Shown here: positions 1 to 9,372 of the stretch, one piece after another
Layout of the letters: the number at the start of each line of letters is the position of its first letter
Numbering within the stretch: position 1 is the stretch's first letter
Source of the DNA: Pedobacter insulae
GTDB taxonomy: Bacteria > Bacteroidota > Bacteroidia > Sphingobacteriales > Sphingobacteriaceae
NCBI RefSeq assembly: GCF_900113525.1
Contig: NZ_FOPP01000003.1
Location: 426,575-490,574, forward strand
Length of the DNA: 64,000 bases
Direction: 5' to 3'
Notes under the pieces: model-generated
The model's input: the letters and a program-made list of their open reading frames with translations, nothing else
Databases searched by the model: none
What the model was told of the DNA's origin: nothing
Translations under genes and position numbers: made by a program

Positions 1-321
1 ATTATAAGAAGCAACAGCGCGCTCATAACCTGATTGCAACACATCTGGTCTTACTTTACAAAGTAATTGGCCTTTTTTAACCACATCACCCTCTTTCACT
101 AAAAGCTGGGTCACCTCTCCAGAAACCTCAGAACTTAATTTAACCTCTGTTTCAGGTTGGATCTTACCACTTGCAGTAACCGTTTCAACTACTTTCTTCT
201 CACCTGCTTTATCTACCGTAACCTTTTCAATTTTATCACCGCCAATTAGTCCGGCAAGTTTAGCGCCGATTAATAGAGCTAACAATACACCAACGGCAAT
301 TAATATGTGTTTAAGTTTCAT
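1..321 (-). CDS. RND efflux periplasmic adaptor subunit (HlyD/MacA-like), C-terminus cut by window edge
   Basis: Reading the minus strand from the ATG at 321 gives 107 open codons that run off the left edge. The protein begins MKLKHILIAVGVLLALLIGA, a hydrophobic N-terminal anchor. This is followed by a region with VTASGKIQPETEVKLSSEVS and LLVKEGDVVKKGQLLCKV, the biotinyl-lipoyl-like barrel signature of membrane fusion proteins. Such adaptors sit in the periplasm and connect an inner-membrane RND or MacB-type pump to a TolC channel. The TolC-family gene lies 25 bp upstream on the same strand, so the two are probably one operon. The pump itself would lie beyond the window. The family is clear; the substrate is unknown. 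Confidence 0.88.
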   Translation of the reverse strand, partial: MKLKHILIAVGVLLALLIGAKLAGLIGGDKIEKVTVDKAGEKKVVETVTASGKIQPETEVKLSSEVSGEVTQLLVKEGDVVKKGQLLCKVRPDVLQSGYERAVASYN

Positions 322-346
322 ATAAAGTTATTTGTTTTTTATTCGT

Positions 347-1708
347 TTAAAATGTAATCTGTTTTCCTAAATAATAATCAATCACTTTTGCTCTAAATAA
401 TAAATCGTATTTAGCTTGTATCATGTCAATTTCGGCTTTATTTTTATTAGTTTGGGCTGTACTATACTCTAGCGAATTTACCAAGCCAACATTGTAGCGT
501 TCTTCTATTACATAGTAAGCATCTTTTTGAGCAAGAAATGCATTCGTTGTAGATTGATAGCGACTTTCAGCGGCTTTTAAATCGGCAACTGCTTGGTAAA
601 TGATTTTGCTTAAGTTGTTCTTAGCCAACTGCTCTTGTGTTTCTGTTTGCATTAAATCAATTTTCGCACGAGTTACACCAGACCTTGCTTGTAAGCGATT
701 GAAAATTGGGATTTGTAAATTAAGCCCGATCCCTTTACCCAGATTATTCTTAAATTGTTCGCTTAAAGTTTGATTGGGTGTTGTTGAGTTATAACTATAA
801 AAATAACTGGTTCCATAGCTTCCGTTGAAAGATAATCTTGGGTATAAATTACCTTTAGCAACATTCACGCCTATTCTAGATGCAGCCGTATATAATTCGG
901 CTAATTTAACATCGGGAAAAGTAGATAACGCATCGCGATAAATTTCTTCTGGGTTGATTGCTGTAGAAGGATTTGTTGTTGTATTAAGCAGTGGTAACTG
1001 TACGTCATATACGGTAGCTGACGGTACGTCCATTAATTGAGCCAAAGTTAAATAAGAAATTGACAAAGCATTTTCCGCATTGGTTACATTTAATTCAGCA
1101 GTTGCTACTAATGATTTTGCTTGCGATAGGTCTGCCAAGGTCTTGTTCCCCTCATTTAACAATTGTTGCTGTTGATTCAATTGTTGTTTTGCAACCGTTA
1201 GCTGGTCTTGGGCAGCCTTTAAAAAATCCTTGTTGTATAAAATTTGTAAATAACTGGTAATTACCTGCAAAATCAAATCATTTTTTACCTTTTCAGTATT
1301 AGTTTTACCTGCGTCAAGCAAAACTTTGTTCTGTTTGATCTGATTAATCTTAGAGAAACCAGCAAATAAATCTACCCCACTGCTTAAACTCGCACTAAGG
1401 TTATAGCGTTGGGTGTTTTCAAATAAACCTGAAGCACTTTGATTTCTACCCCAATTCATATTTTGATTAACTCCTGAGTTCAAGCTAGGATATAACGCCA
1501 ATTTTGCTTGCTTTAAATTCTCGTCGGCTAAACTTTCACTTAATTTAGATTGTTTAACTTGTAAATTATTAGTTAATGCCTTATCTATAGCCTGTTGTAC
1601 CGTAATTATTTCCTGCGCATAACCGAATTGGCTAAAGCCTGCTAAAGAAACTATCGAAAAAATAAAAGTTAGCTTTTTTAAAAAGCTCAAATTGGCAACT
1701 TGTTTCAT
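347..1708 (-). CDS. TolC family outer membrane efflux protein
   Basis: A 453-residue protein with an N-terminal signal peptide (hydrophobic stretch about 8-30, probable cleavage after YAQ). Two similar halves follow, rich in long amphipathic helices (for example residues 40-60, 150-220, 350-400), as in the duplicated outer membrane efflux protein repeats of TolC. Length matches the family. TolC trimers form the outer-membrane exit duct of tripartite pumps or type I secretion. It is immediately followed by the adaptor gene, which supports a drug or metabolite efflux role. The start is the Met before a positively charged n-region. Its upstream gap is divergent with the deacetylase gene. Substrate cannot be inferred. 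Confidence 0.93.
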   Translation of the reverse strand: MKQVANLSFLKKLTFIFSIVSLAGFSQFGYAQEIITVQQAIDKALTNNLQVKQSKLSESLADENLKQAKLALYPSLNSGVNQNMNWGRNQSASGLFENTQRYNLSASLSSGVDLFAGFSKINQIKQNKVLLDAGKTNTEKVKNDLILQVITSYLQILYNKDFLKAAQDQLTVAKQQLNQQQQLLNEGNKTLADLSQAKSLVATAELNVTNAENALSISYLTLAQLMDVPSATVYDVQLPLLNTTTNPSTAINPEEIYRDALSTFPDVKLAELYTAASRIGVNVAKGNLYPRLSFNGSYGTSYFYSYNSTTPNQTLSEQFKNNLGKGIGLNLQIPIFNRLQARSGVTRAKIDLMQTETQEQLAKNNLSKIIYQAVADLKAAESRYQSTTNAFLAQKDAYYVIEERYNVGLVNSLEYSTAQTNKNKAEIDMIQAKYDLLFRAKVIDYYLGKQITF

Positions 1709-1782
1709 AAAAATTTGTTTCGCAATAATAAATAAACAATTGATGGAGTTTTGTAAATTTTTAAGTACAGCCTTTAATTGTT

Positions 1783-1790
1783 TACTTTTG
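1783..1790 (+). promoter_or_regulatory. Candidate Bacteroidota -7 element for the deacetylase gene
   Basis: TACTTTTG matches the TAnnTTTG -7 consensus of Bacteroidota sigma-A promoters exactly and lies 4 bp before the ATG. No well-spaced TTTG -33 box was found (the nearest TTTG is 29 bp upstream). The transcript would have almost no leader. Confidence 0.35.
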
Positions 1791-1794
1791 CGGC

Positions 1795-2478
1795 ATGTAC
1801 CTAGTTAAATCTCCACTTTTATTAAAATGGTTTTATTCCGCTTTAACTTGGAACAAATCCCGTTCGGAAAAGATCGTTTATTTAACCTTTGACGATGGAC
1901 CTATACCCAATGTTACAGAATTTGTATTAAATACTTTAAAAAGCTTTAAAATAAAAGCTACTTTTTTTTGCATCGGCGATAACATTCTCAAGCATCCAGC
2001 CCTCTTTGAACGCCTTAAAAGCGAAGGGCATGCCATTGGGAACCACACTTTTAACCACCTCAACGGATGGAAAACAAATGACCATACGTATATTCAAAAC
2101 TTCTTAAAGTGCCAAGAACTCACACAAACCAATCTCTTTCGACCACCTTTTGGCAGGATAAAAAAGTCTCAAGTTCGCAGCCTTCAATTCACAGTCCAGA
2201 AGCTTGAGTACATAGAGTCCAATTTATCCCCAAAAATAGACTCAAGCTTCAAGACTACCGACTCAGAACTAAAGATTATTATGTGGGATGTACTAAGCGG
2301 GGACTTTGACCCCAAACTTTCTCCCGAAAAATGTTATCACAATGTAATTAAAAACACCAAAAATGGCTCCATCATTGTTTTTCATGACAGCTTAAAAGCA
2401 TATGATCGTTTAAAATACGCACTCCCCAAAGCTATTGAATATCTTATCAATGAAGGTTATCAATTTGGCAAACTCTAA
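1795..2478 (+). CDS. Polysaccharide deacetylase family protein (NodB homology domain) with an internal palindromic insert
   Basis: A 227-residue NodB-fold protein of carbohydrate esterase family 4. Motif 1 TFDDGP is at 31-36 (metal-binding and catalytic Asp), motif 2 NHTFNH at 83-88 (His84 and His88 as metal ligands), motif 3 RPPFG at 116-120, motif 4 MWDVLSGDF around 163-171, and motif 5 FHDS around 196-199. These enzymes remove N- or O-acetyl groups from peptidoglycan, chitin oligomers or other glycans. There is no clear signal peptide. Residues about 126-159, between motifs 3 and 4, are unlike the family and are encoded by an imperfect palindrome (separate entry). The reading frame survives the insert. 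Whether activity survives is unknown. Confidence 0.9.
   Translation: MYLVKSPLLLKWFYSALTWNKSRSEKIVYLTFDDGPIPNVTEFVLNTLKSFKIKATFFCIGDNILKHPALFERLKSEGHAIGNHTFNHLNGWKTNDHTYIQNFLKCQELTQTNLFRPPFGRIKKSQVRSLQFTVQKLEYIESNLSPKIDSSFKTTDSELKIIMWDVLSGDFDPKLSPEKCYHNVIKNTKNGSIIVFHDSLKAYDRLKYALPKAIEYLINEGYQFGKL
2193..2256. repeat. Imperfect palindromic element inside the deacetylase coding sequence
   Basis: The arm at 2193-2209 (AGTCCAGAAGCTTGAGT) pairs with the reverse complement of 2240-2256 at 15 of 17 positions, including a perfect 10-bp core AAGCTTGAGT/ACTCAAGCTT. The loop is about 30 bp. It lies in the stretch between two conserved NodB motifs that normally sit close together, and it keeps the frame open. 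It resembles an intergenic palindromic repeat that has entered a gene. Confidence 0.65.
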
Positions 2479-2731
2479 TTACCACATTGTAAGCTAAGTT
2501 AATGCCAATAAACCATATCCCATAAAAGCACTAAAAGTCAATCAGTTACACTTATCAAAAAAAGTTAAACTGTTCATAAATGTACAAGAACGATCGATTT
2601 CGAACAATTTACATTCAAAAACTTCCAAACCAGCTTACAATTGCCTTCATCAATAGAAGTCGCCAACTATTTAGAATTCTTCCAAATAATATAATGAGAT
2701 AGAGATGATAGCGTTAAGCCTGTTTTTTTTG

Positions 2732-2739
2732 TAAATTCG
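2732..2739 (+). promoter_or_regulatory. Weak candidate -7 element upstream of aconitase
   Basis: TAAATTCG is one mismatch from TAnnTTTG and directly follows a T-rich run, 39 bp before the aconitase ATG. No convincing -33 box was seen. The 300-bp gap between the deacetylase and aconitase shows nothing else. Confidence 0.3.
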
Positions 2740-2778
2740 CTACCTAATAGAAGAATAGATTAACTAACCGATTTATCA

Positions 2779-5061
2779 ATGGCTTTTGACATAGAAATGA
2801 TCAAGAAGGTATACTCCAATTTTAGCAGTCGTATAGAAGCGGCACGCAAAATTGTAGGCAGGCCTTTAACACTTTCAGAGAAAATATTATATACGCACCT
2901 TTGGGATGGGAATGCGAAAACTGCTTTCATCCGTGGAACTGACTATGTAGATTTTGCACCAGACAGAGTAGCAATGCAAGATGCAACAGCTCAAATGGCA
3001 TTACTGCAGTTTATGCAAGCTGGCCGCCCTCAGGTTGCTGTACCTTCTACTGTACATTGCGATCACTTAATTACAGCCAAATCTGGAGCTGAAATAGATT
3101 TACCTCACGCCAATACAGAGAGTAAAGAAGTATTTGATTTCTTAGCATCGGTATCTAACAAATACGGTATCGGTTTTTGGAAACCTGGTGCTGGAATTAT
3201 CCATCAAGTTGTATTAGAAAATTATGCTTTCCCGGGAGGTATGATGATTGGTACTGATAGTCATACAGTAAATGCTGGTGGTTTAGGTATGGTTGCAATT
3301 GGTGTGGGTGGTGCCGATGCATGCGACGTTATGGCAGGGCTACCTTGGGAGCTTAAATTCCCTAAACTAATCGGCGTAAAACTTACTGGAAAGTTGAATG
3401 GGTGGGCTTCTGCAAAAGATGTAATTCTTAAAGTTGCGGGTATTTTAACTGTAAAAGGTGGTACCGGAGCCATAGTGGAATATTTTGGCGATGGCGCTGA
3501 AAACTTAAGCTGTACCGGAAAAGGAACCATTTGCAATATGGGGGCCGAAATTGGTGCAACAACATCAACTTTCGGATACGATAAAAGTATGGAACGTTAT
3601 TTACGTGCTACCAATCGTGCTGATGTGGCTGATGCAGCTAATAATATTGCTGAACATTTAACGGGAGATGCTGAAGTATATGCAAATCCAGAGAACTATT
3701 TTGACCAACTGATCGAAATTAATTTAGATGAACTGGAACCATACTTAAATGGTCCGTTTACGCCAGATTTAGCTACCCCAATTTCTCAAATGAAAGCGGC
3801 AGCCGAAGCAAACGGCTGGCCGTTAAAAGTAGAATGGGGTCTGATTGGTTCTTGTACTAATTCATCATATGAAGATCTATCGCGCGCAGCCTCCATTGCA
3901 AAGCAAGCTATAGATAAAGGTTTAGGTATTAAAGCAGAATTTGGTATTAATCCAGGCTCTGAGCAAGTGCGCTATACTGCAAATCGAGATGGACTATTAG
4001 GTACATTCGAGGATTTGAATGCAACTATATTTACCAATGCTTGCGGTCCCTGTATTGGAATGTGGGACCGTACAGGTGCCGAAAAAGCCGAGAAAAATAC
4101 GATTGTACACTCGTTTAATAGAAATTTCGCCAAACGTGCTGATGGTAATCCAAATACCTTTGCGTTTGTGACTTCTCCAGAGATTGTTGCGGCGATCGCA
4201 ATTGCCGGCGACCTAGGCTTTAATCCATTAACAGATACTTTAACAAATAATCGAGGAGAGCAAGTTAAACTTGACCCACCCGTGGGAGATGAATTACCTT
4301 TGAATGGTTATGCGGTTGAAGATGCAGGTTTCCAAGCCCCTGCCGAAGACGGTTCAGGTGTTCAGGTGTTAGTGTCACCTACCTCTCACCGGTTACAGTT
4401 GCTCGATCCATTTCCGGCATGGGAAGGAACCGATCTAAAAGGATTAAAACTATTAATCAAAGCGAAAGGAAAGTGCACGACAGATCATATTTCCATGGCA
4501 GGACCTTGGTTAAAATTCCGTGGGCATTTAGACAACATCTCTAACAATATGTTAATCGGAGCGGTTAATTTCTTCAATGATAAAACTGATGATGTTAAAA
4601 ACGCTTTAACTGGAGAATATGGGCCTGTACCGGCAACACAACGAGACTATAAAGCACAAGGACTGGGGTCTATTGTAGTTGGCGATGAAAACTATGGAGA
4701 AGGCTCTTCTAGAGAACATGCGGCTATGGAACCTCGTCACTTAGGTGTTCGCGCAGTATTAGTAAAATCTTTCGCGCGCATCCACGAAACCAATCTTAAA
4801 AAGCAAGGTATGTTAGCGTTAACATTTGCCGACAAAGAAGATTATGATAAAATTCAGGAAGATGATATTATTGACATCCATGGATTAAGCACATTTGAGC
4901 CAAATGTTCCATTGCAGGTGGATCTTCATCATGCTGATGGATCGAAAGATATCATTGTGGTAAACCACAGCTATAACGCTCAACAAATTGAGTGGTTTAG
5001 AGCAGGTGGCGCATTAAATATTATTAGAAAAGAAGCAGCATTAAAAGCTGCAGGATTATAA
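2779..5061 (+). CDS. acn: Aconitate hydratase
   Basis: A 760-residue aconitase, the length of the mitochondrial-type enzyme. It interconverts citrate and isocitrate in the TCA cycle with a [4Fe-4S] cluster. The three cluster ligands are visible: Cys359 in [10 protein letters not shown], and Cys422 and Cys425 in [10 protein letters not shown]. The N-terminal catalytic domains hold TVHCDHLI (around 91-98) and [14 protein letters not shown] (around 158-171). The C-terminal swivel domain has [17 protein letters not shown]. It is monocistronic, with a strong terminator after the stop. This is a confident family call; the symbol is generic because the Bacteroidota enzyme is neither a clear AcnA nor AcnB. 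Confidence 0.97.
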   Translation: MAFDIEMIKKVYSNFSSRIEAARKIVGRPLTLSEKILYTHLWDGNAKTAFIRGTDYVDFAPDRVAMQDATAQMALLQFMQAGRPQVAVPSTVHCDHLITAKSGAEIDLPHANTESKEVFDFLASVSNKYGIGFWKPGAGIIHQVVLENYAFPGGMMIGTDSHTVNAGGLGMVAIGVGGADACDVMAGLPWELKFPKLIGVKLTGKLNGWASAKDVILKVAGILTVKGGTGAIVEYFGDGAENLSCTGKGTICNMGAEIGATTSTFGYDKSMERYLRATNRADVADAANNIAEHLTGDAEVYANPENYFDQLIEINLDELEPYLNGPFTPDLATPISQMKAAAEANGWPLKVEWGLIGSCTNSSYEDLSRAASIAKQAIDKGLGIKAEFGINPGSEQVRYTANRDGLLGTFEDLNATIFTNACGPCIGMWDRTGAEKAEKNTIVHSFNRNFAKRADGNPNTFAFVTSPEIVAAIAIAGDLGFNPLTDTLTNNRGEQVKLDPPVGDELPLNGYAVEDAGFQAPAEDGSGVQVLVSPTSHRLQLLDPFPAWEGTDLKGLKLLIKAKGKCTTDHISMAGPWLKFRGHLDNISNNMLIGAVNFFNDKTDDVKNALTGEYGPVPATQRDYKAQGLGSIVVGDENYGEGSSREHAAMEPRHLGVRAVLVKSFARIHETNLKKQGMLALTFADKEDYDKIQEDDIIDIHGLSTFEPNVPLQVDLHHADGSKDIIVVNHSYNAQQIEWFRAGGALNIIRKEAALKAAGL

Positions 5062-5082
5062 GAAACACTTAAGCTTCAAATC

Positions 5083-5119
5083 AAAACCCCATTCCAAGTA
5101 AAATTGGAATGGGGTTTTT
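5083..5119 (+). terminator. Rho-independent terminator after aconitase
   Basis: A perfect 15-bp stem (AAAACCCCATTCCAA with TTGGAATGGGGTTTT) with a 6-nt loop and a T run at the 3' side. The A-rich left arm means it could also serve the convergent DUF2007 gene. Confidence 0.9.
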
Positions 5120-5176
5120 AAATTATGGACCCCGCTAACACAACCTATTTTCATTTATTCTTGCATAGCAGACTTG

Positions 5177-5401
5177 TTAGATTTCGCTTTGTTCAGCTAA
5201 CAAGTCTTTAATTGCAGTTACATCTCCTTCAAAAACATGCAGCTGTACCCCGCTAATAGATGTGTCAAACAAAGGATAAATTACTGCTGTATTTTCCCCA
5301 GATAAAAAACAACTGAACCCGGCATCTTTTAATCTCGCAAGTACGATATTAGCCTCAACCGGGTCTTGAAAAGTACTATATACTACAATTTTGTCTTCCA
5401 T
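5177..5401 (-). CDS. DUF2007 domain-containing protein (putative signal transducing protein)
   Basis: A 74-residue cytoplasmic protein that matches the small DUF2007 fold related to PII-like signal domains. It starts EDKIVVYSTFQDPVEANIVLARLKDAG-like, continues with a glycine- and hydrophobic-rich middle, and ends in GVQLHVFEGDVTAIKDLLAE. The pattern beta-alpha-beta-beta-alpha, with a helix reading EANIVLARLKDAG, is typical of the family. The biochemical role is not established. It sits alone between the convergent aconitase and the same-strand GH1 gene, 43 bp downstream of that gene's stop, so co-transcription with the glycosidase is possible. Confidence 0.75.
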   Translation of the reverse strand: MEDKIVVYSTFQDPVEANIVLARLKDAGFSCFLSGENTAVIYPLFDTSISGVQLHVFEGDVTAIKDLLAEQSEI

Positions 5402-5444
5402 AGCGCTAAGTTAGTAACAAACTTTGGTTTACACCTATAGTATT

Positions 5445-6782
5445 TTATCTATCTAGAAAAGACTTCCACCAATATCCCGAATCTTTAATTATACGTTGTT
5501 GGGTATTAAAATTAGTATAAACCAAACCAAATCTTGCCTGATAGCCTTCAGCCCACTCAAAGTTATCCATTAGTGTCCAAACCAAATAACCTACAATATC
5601 AATCCCCTCATTTTTCGCTTTAAGCAAGGCCTGCAAATGACTTTTAAAGTAAGCTATGCGTTCTTTATCGTCAATTCTGCCGTTTAGCAAACGATCTTGA
5701 AAAGCCGCTCCATTTTCCGTAATCATTATCCTTTTTACTTTAGGATATGCTGCAAACTGCTTAATAATATGATAAAAACTCTCGTCATTAATTTCCCAAC
5801 CCATTGCGGTATGAGGCTTGTTTCTTTTCTTTGCCTTCACTTCCCATGCCTGTATAACCGGAACAAATGCATTAAATTTAATCACTAATGGAAAATAATT
5901 TTGAAGTCCTATAAAATCAAAATCAAAGCTCATCCGCTCCTGATAGCGCCAAGTAGAATGACTAATCTTGAACTTCTCCAGCACATCCCAACCAGCGTCA
6001 GGAAAACCCATACCCATAACAGGTTCAATAAAGAGCCTATTCATTAGGCAATCTATCCGCTTTACAGCTAAGCTATCTGCCTCAGCTGTGCTATAAGGTA
6101 GAATTTGAGCACAAGAAAAAGTTGTACCAATGTTCGCTTCGCTAACCTCCGCTCTTAAGATCCGCCCGCCATCTGCCTGTGCAATCGCAGTATGTTGCAC
6201 GGCTGCAAAAAAATGATGCAATCCTGTTTCTCCTGGGGCATGCACGCCCAACATATAACCTAATGAAGTAAATCCAAAAGGTTCGTTTATAACAAGCCAG
6301 TCTTTTACTTTATCGCCATAAGCTTTAGCGCACGTTGATACAAACTGATTAAAATCTCTGTTTATACTAAATGAGGTCCAACCTCCATTCTTAGACAATG
6401 CCTCGGGCAAGTCCCAATGATATAATGTTATATAAGGAATTAGTCCTAGCGTTAGGCATTCATCTATTACCTGATGATAAAATTTTATGCCTTCCTGATT
6501 AATATAACCGCTTCCGTAAGGAAAAATTCTCGCCCACGAGATAGAGAAACGAAAGATTTTAAAGCCCAATGCTTTAACAAGCGCTAGATCTTTTTTATAT
6601 TGATGGTAGAAGTCGCATGCAATAGTAGGTCTGTGTCCTTTTTTAATCTTACCATTACGCCTTGAAAATGTATCCCATATGGATGCTCCCTTTCCGTAAG
6701 TATTTGATGCACCTTCTATTTGAGCAGCTGCCGTAGCAATTCCCCACAAAAAATCATTCCCAAAATCAGTAACTTTCATCAT
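5445..6782 (-). CDS. Glycoside hydrolase family 1 protein (beta-glucosidase-like)
   Basis: A 445-residue TIM-barrel enzyme of GH1, retaining mechanism. The acid/base Glu167 lies in the WLVINEP motif and the nucleophile Glu356 in the ITENGA motif. The N-terminal family signature FLWGIATAAAQIEGA is at 11-25. The C-terminal aglycone-side motif NFEWAEGYQARFGLVY is present. No signal peptide is seen, so it is probably cytoplasmic and hydrolyses imported beta-linked disaccharides or aryl glucosides. Two adjacent Met codons begin the frame; either may be used. Exact substrate cannot be decided from sequence. Confidence 0.93.
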   Translation of the reverse strand: MMKVTDFGNDFLWGIATAAAQIEGASNTYGKGASIWDTFSRRNGKIKKGHRPTIACDFYHQYKKDLALVKALGFKIFRFSISWARIFPYGSGYINQEGIKFYHQVIDECLTLGLIPYITLYHWDLPEALSKNGGWTSFSINRDFNQFVSTCAKAYGDKVKDWLVINEPFGFTSLGYMLGVHAPGETGLHHFFAAVQHTAIAQADGGRILRAEVSEANIGTTFSCAQILPYSTAEADSLAVKRIDCLMNRLFIEPVMGMGFPDAGWDVLEKFKISHSTWRYQERMSFDFDFIGLQNYFPLVIKFNAFVPVIQAWEVKAKKRNKPHTAMGWEINDESFYHIIKQFAAYPKVKRIMITENGAAFQDRLLNGRIDDKERIAYFKSHLQALLKAKNEGIDIVGYLVWTLMDNFEWAEGYQARFGLVYTNFNTQQRIIKDSGYWWKSFLDR

Positions 6783-6838
6783 CTAATTCCTAGTTCGCTA
6801 AAGTGAAAAAGGAATGTGAACTTAAAGTTAACTGATTA

Positions 6839-8656
6839 CTAATTATCTAGCGACAAGCCAATTTCTTTCAACAAGATTGCAGCATTAAAAATAGTACAAG
6901 GGCCATCCTTCAATTTATAATCAAAATCCATCTCTCCATTATTTATCTGTATATCAAAATGGAAATTACGGACAGCCGCATCATAAATATCTTTTAATTC
7001 AGATAGTTGAAGATCATGCGTAGCAAAAAGAGTTGGCCTGTGCAAATCAATTAATCGCTCAATAAAAACTTTCGAACCCATCAACTTATCTTTACTATTG
7101 GTCCCCCTTAACATTTCATCAATTAAAACCAGTGAATTTTCATGTAGCGCGACTTGGGTTAGTATCATTTTCAATCTATTTAACTCTGCCTTAAATGTAG
7201 ACGTACGCTCATGCAGCGAATCTTTGATCCTCATATACGTTAAGAGCCTAAAAATAGAGAGCGTCATCTTACTGGCGCAAACAGGGGCGCCCAAATAAGC
7301 AAGCACCATATTAACACCAATTGTGCGTAGAAACGTACTTTTACCAGCCATATTAGAACCGGTAATAATATCAACAGTCGGCTGTCCCATAAACTCAAAA
7401 TGGTTATCAATCCTCTTAGGCGGTGGGATAAGTGGATGGCCCATAAAGGTGGACGAAAATGAAAAATCATCAACAATCTCAGGGAATGTCCAAGTTGGAT
7501 GGTTGAACGTCAAAGTTGCGATCGAGATCAATTCTTCAAAGGAACCAATGCGATCTAAACCATTTTCTACTTTTGAAGCTGCAGTTTGGTGCCATTGATC
7601 AATTTTAATGCAGCATCTTAAATCCCATAAAAAGAAAAAATTCAATACGGCTGAAAGTAAAATATTTAGCCTTACATCAAACGCTTGTATAATTTTAGCT
7701 AATTTCTTTATCTGTAAGCTTACTTTCTCTTTAGAGTCAAATAAAGCTATGATATAATCACTTTTCCATTCCCTTTCTTCAGTCCATGCTATTGCAGTCC
7801 CATAATCGTTCAACAACGCCGCACTTCCGCTAAAGCCATAATAAAGCATATTGATACGCTTCATGTAATAAAAGGTAACCGCCGCATTCACTAACACTAA
7901 CAGCGATAGCACGCTCCAAAGTTTTCCACCTACCACCACGGCTGCCAGAAACAACGTTATGGTTACAACCGGAGTTATTTTAACATACAACTTCAAAAAC
8001 CGCCCTTGTGTAAACTTCAATTGTTTAGCAAGTTGCTCTTTTAATTTATATTTAATTTCTGCAATTTTATTGGTTCTATGCATTTTTAGATTAGCTCTAA
8101 AACCGAAAGTGCTTTCAATTTCACTAAAAATTTCTCGAACCGCAACCTGCCGTTCCAAAATTGCTACTTTATTGTTTTCCTGGCTAAGATGATTTGATAA
8201 TTTCTCTATACCCTCATAGGTTGCACAACGGTTAATTAATGCAAATAGAGAAGATTTCCCAAAAACATCTAGATCAGCGAGATAAGGATGACTATCATCC
8301 TCAAAGGATGTACCCTCATCATAACCATTTCCATTTCCAGTGCTAACAGCTACCTCATTTTGATAAACCCACAATAAATTTTTTAAGTAGGCTTCTTCCT
8401 TCTCCAGTACCTGTTGCTTTTTCACCACAGCGATGAAAATGATAATCGGCAGCAATAAGCAAAACCCAGCGATTAATATGACCAGCTCATTAGTAACACT
8501 CACAAATACTACAAACACCAATACTTCAGCGAGTAATAACGCCACCCTTAAAAAAGAAAACCTATCTATCTTCGCTTTAACGACTTTTATTTTGTTTTCG
8601 AACTCATCAATTAAGATTTCGTAATTCGTTTGTATTTCTTGCTCGGTTTTAAACAT
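6839..8656 (-). CDS. Membrane-anchored MutS-like ATPase (MutS domain V family)
   Basis: A 605-residue protein with a MutS-type ABC ATPase domain at the C-terminus: Walker A TGSNMAGKST at 432-441, signature-like region with HERTSTFKAE around 482-490, Walker B LVLIDE at 509-514 followed by MLRGTNS, and H-loop ATHD at 545-548. The N-terminal mismatch-recognition domains of MutS1 are absent. Instead there are hydrophobic segments at about 35-78 and 225-265, predicted membrane helices, with a helical lever-like region between. This is the Bacteroidota family often auto-annotated as DNA mismatch repair protein MutS. A role in canonical mismatch repair is doubtful. It is divergent from rlmH with a 51-bp gap. 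Confidence 0.85.
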   Translation of the reverse strand: MFKTEQEIQTNYEILIDEFENKIKVVKAKIDRFSFLRVALLLAEVLVFVVFVSVTNELVILIAGFCLLLPIIIFIAVVKKQQVLEKEEAYLKNLLWVYQNEVAVSTGNGNGYDEGTSFEDDSHPYLADLDVFGKSSLFALINRCATYEGIEKLSNHLSQENNKVAILERQVAVREIFSEIESTFGFRANLKMHRTNKIAEIKYKLKEQLAKQLKFTQGRFLKLYVKITPVVTITLFLAAVVVGGKLWSVLSLLVLVNAAVTFYYMKRINMLYYGFSGSAALLNDYGTAIAWTEEREWKSDYIIALFDSKEKVSLQIKKLAKIIQAFDVRLNILLSAVLNFFFLWDLRCCIKIDQWHQTAASKVENGLDRIGSFEELISIATLTFNHPTWTFPEIVDDFSFSSTFMGHPLIPPPKRIDNHFEFMGQPTVDIITGSNMAGKSTFLRTIGVNMVLAYLGAPVCASKMTLSIFRLLTYMRIKDSLHERTSTFKAELNRLKMILTQVALHENSLVLIDEMLRGTNSKDKLMGSKVFIERLIDLHRPTLFATHDLQLSELKDIYDAAVRNFHFDIQINNGEMDFDYKLKDGPCTIFNAAILLKEIGLSLDN

Positions 8657-8707
8657 TATCTTTGAAAAATAAAGGGTAAAGATAGAAAATGCTCAAGATA
8701 GAATAAC

Positions 8708-9181
8708 ATGAAGATTTCGTTAATCGCCGTTGGCAAAACTGAGGACAAATATTTAATAGAGGGAATTGAGAAGTATCTTAACCGACTAAAACATTATATC
8801 AATTTTAATTTAGTAATTATCCCCGACATTAAAAACACCAAAAATTTAACTGAAGCGCAGCAAAAAAACAAAGAAGCTGAAGTTATATTTAAACAAATTA
8901 ACAATGGCGATGTTATTGTTTTAATGGACGAAAAAGGCAAAAAGTATAGCTCTGTTTTATTTGCAAACTATTTAAACAAGCAAATGATAGGGAGTGTCCA
9001 ACATTTAATCTTTATAATTGGCGGACCATATGGTTTCGATGAAAGTCTTTATAAACGGGCAAATGCGACTGTCTCATTATCTGAAATGACATTTTCTCAC
9101 CAAATGGTAAGGTTATTTTTTGTTGAACAATTATATCGTGCTTTTACGATTTTGAAAAACGAACCTTATCACCATGCATAA
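8708..9181 (+). CDS. rlmH: 23S rRNA (pseudouridine(1915)-N(3))-methyltransferase RlmH
   Basis: A 157-residue SPOUT-class methyltransferase of the usual length. It methylates N3 of pseudouridine 1915 in helix 69 of 23S rRNA using SAM. Seen in the sequence: the N-terminal KISLIAVGKTEDKYL start, the trefoil-knot SAM loop FIIGGPYGFDESLY, and the conserved C-terminal stretch LSEMTFSHQMVRLFFVEQLYR ending in NEPYHHA. A possible -7 element TATCTTTG lies about 44 bp upstream, without a well-spaced -33 box. It is followed by a very small membrane ORF. Confidence 0.96.
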   Translation: MKISLIAVGKTEDKYLIEGIEKYLNRLKHYINFNLVIIPDIKNTKNLTEAQQKNKEAEVIFKQINNGDVIVLMDEKGKKYSSVLFANYLNKQMIGSVQHLIFIIGGPYGFDESLYKRANATVSLSEMTFSHQMVRLFFVEQLYRAFTILKNEPYHHA

Positions 9182-9243
9182 AACACAGCGAATCCATTAT
9201 GGAAATTGCCCAGTCTTGTCATCATTATTTAAAAGGAGTTACG

Positions 9244-9372
9244 ATGTTACCGAATAATTACAAAAGAAAATATCGATTTAGAACAGACACGTCTAAGGAG
9301 AAAAGAATCATGAACATTACGATCACCGTTACGCTCATCATCTTATTTGTATTGTGGTATTTAATTAATTAG
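9244..9372 (+). CDS. Small single-span membrane protein (42 residues), hypothetical
   Basis: A short ORF. The product begins MLPNNYKRKYRFRTDTSKEK, a basic N-terminus, then a hydrophobic segment of about 19 residues (INITVTLIILFVLW-type, roughly residues 24-41), and ends LIN. It is preceded by AAAAGGAG six bases before the ATG, an unusually strong Shine-Dalgarno match for a phylum that seldom uses one, which is the main support for translation. It has no recognised family. Its TAG stop lies inside the left arm of an inverted repeat. Confidence 0.5.
   Translation: MLPNNYKRKYRFRTDTSKEKRIMNITITVTLIILFVLWYLIN

Noticed and set aside
5697..5888. 63-codon plus-strand ORF inside the GH1 gene
   Set aside because: Antisense to a well-supported enzyme frame, with no start signals.
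6839..8656. Annotation as mismatch-repair MutS
   Set aside because: Mismatch-binding and connector domains are missing and membrane helices are present.
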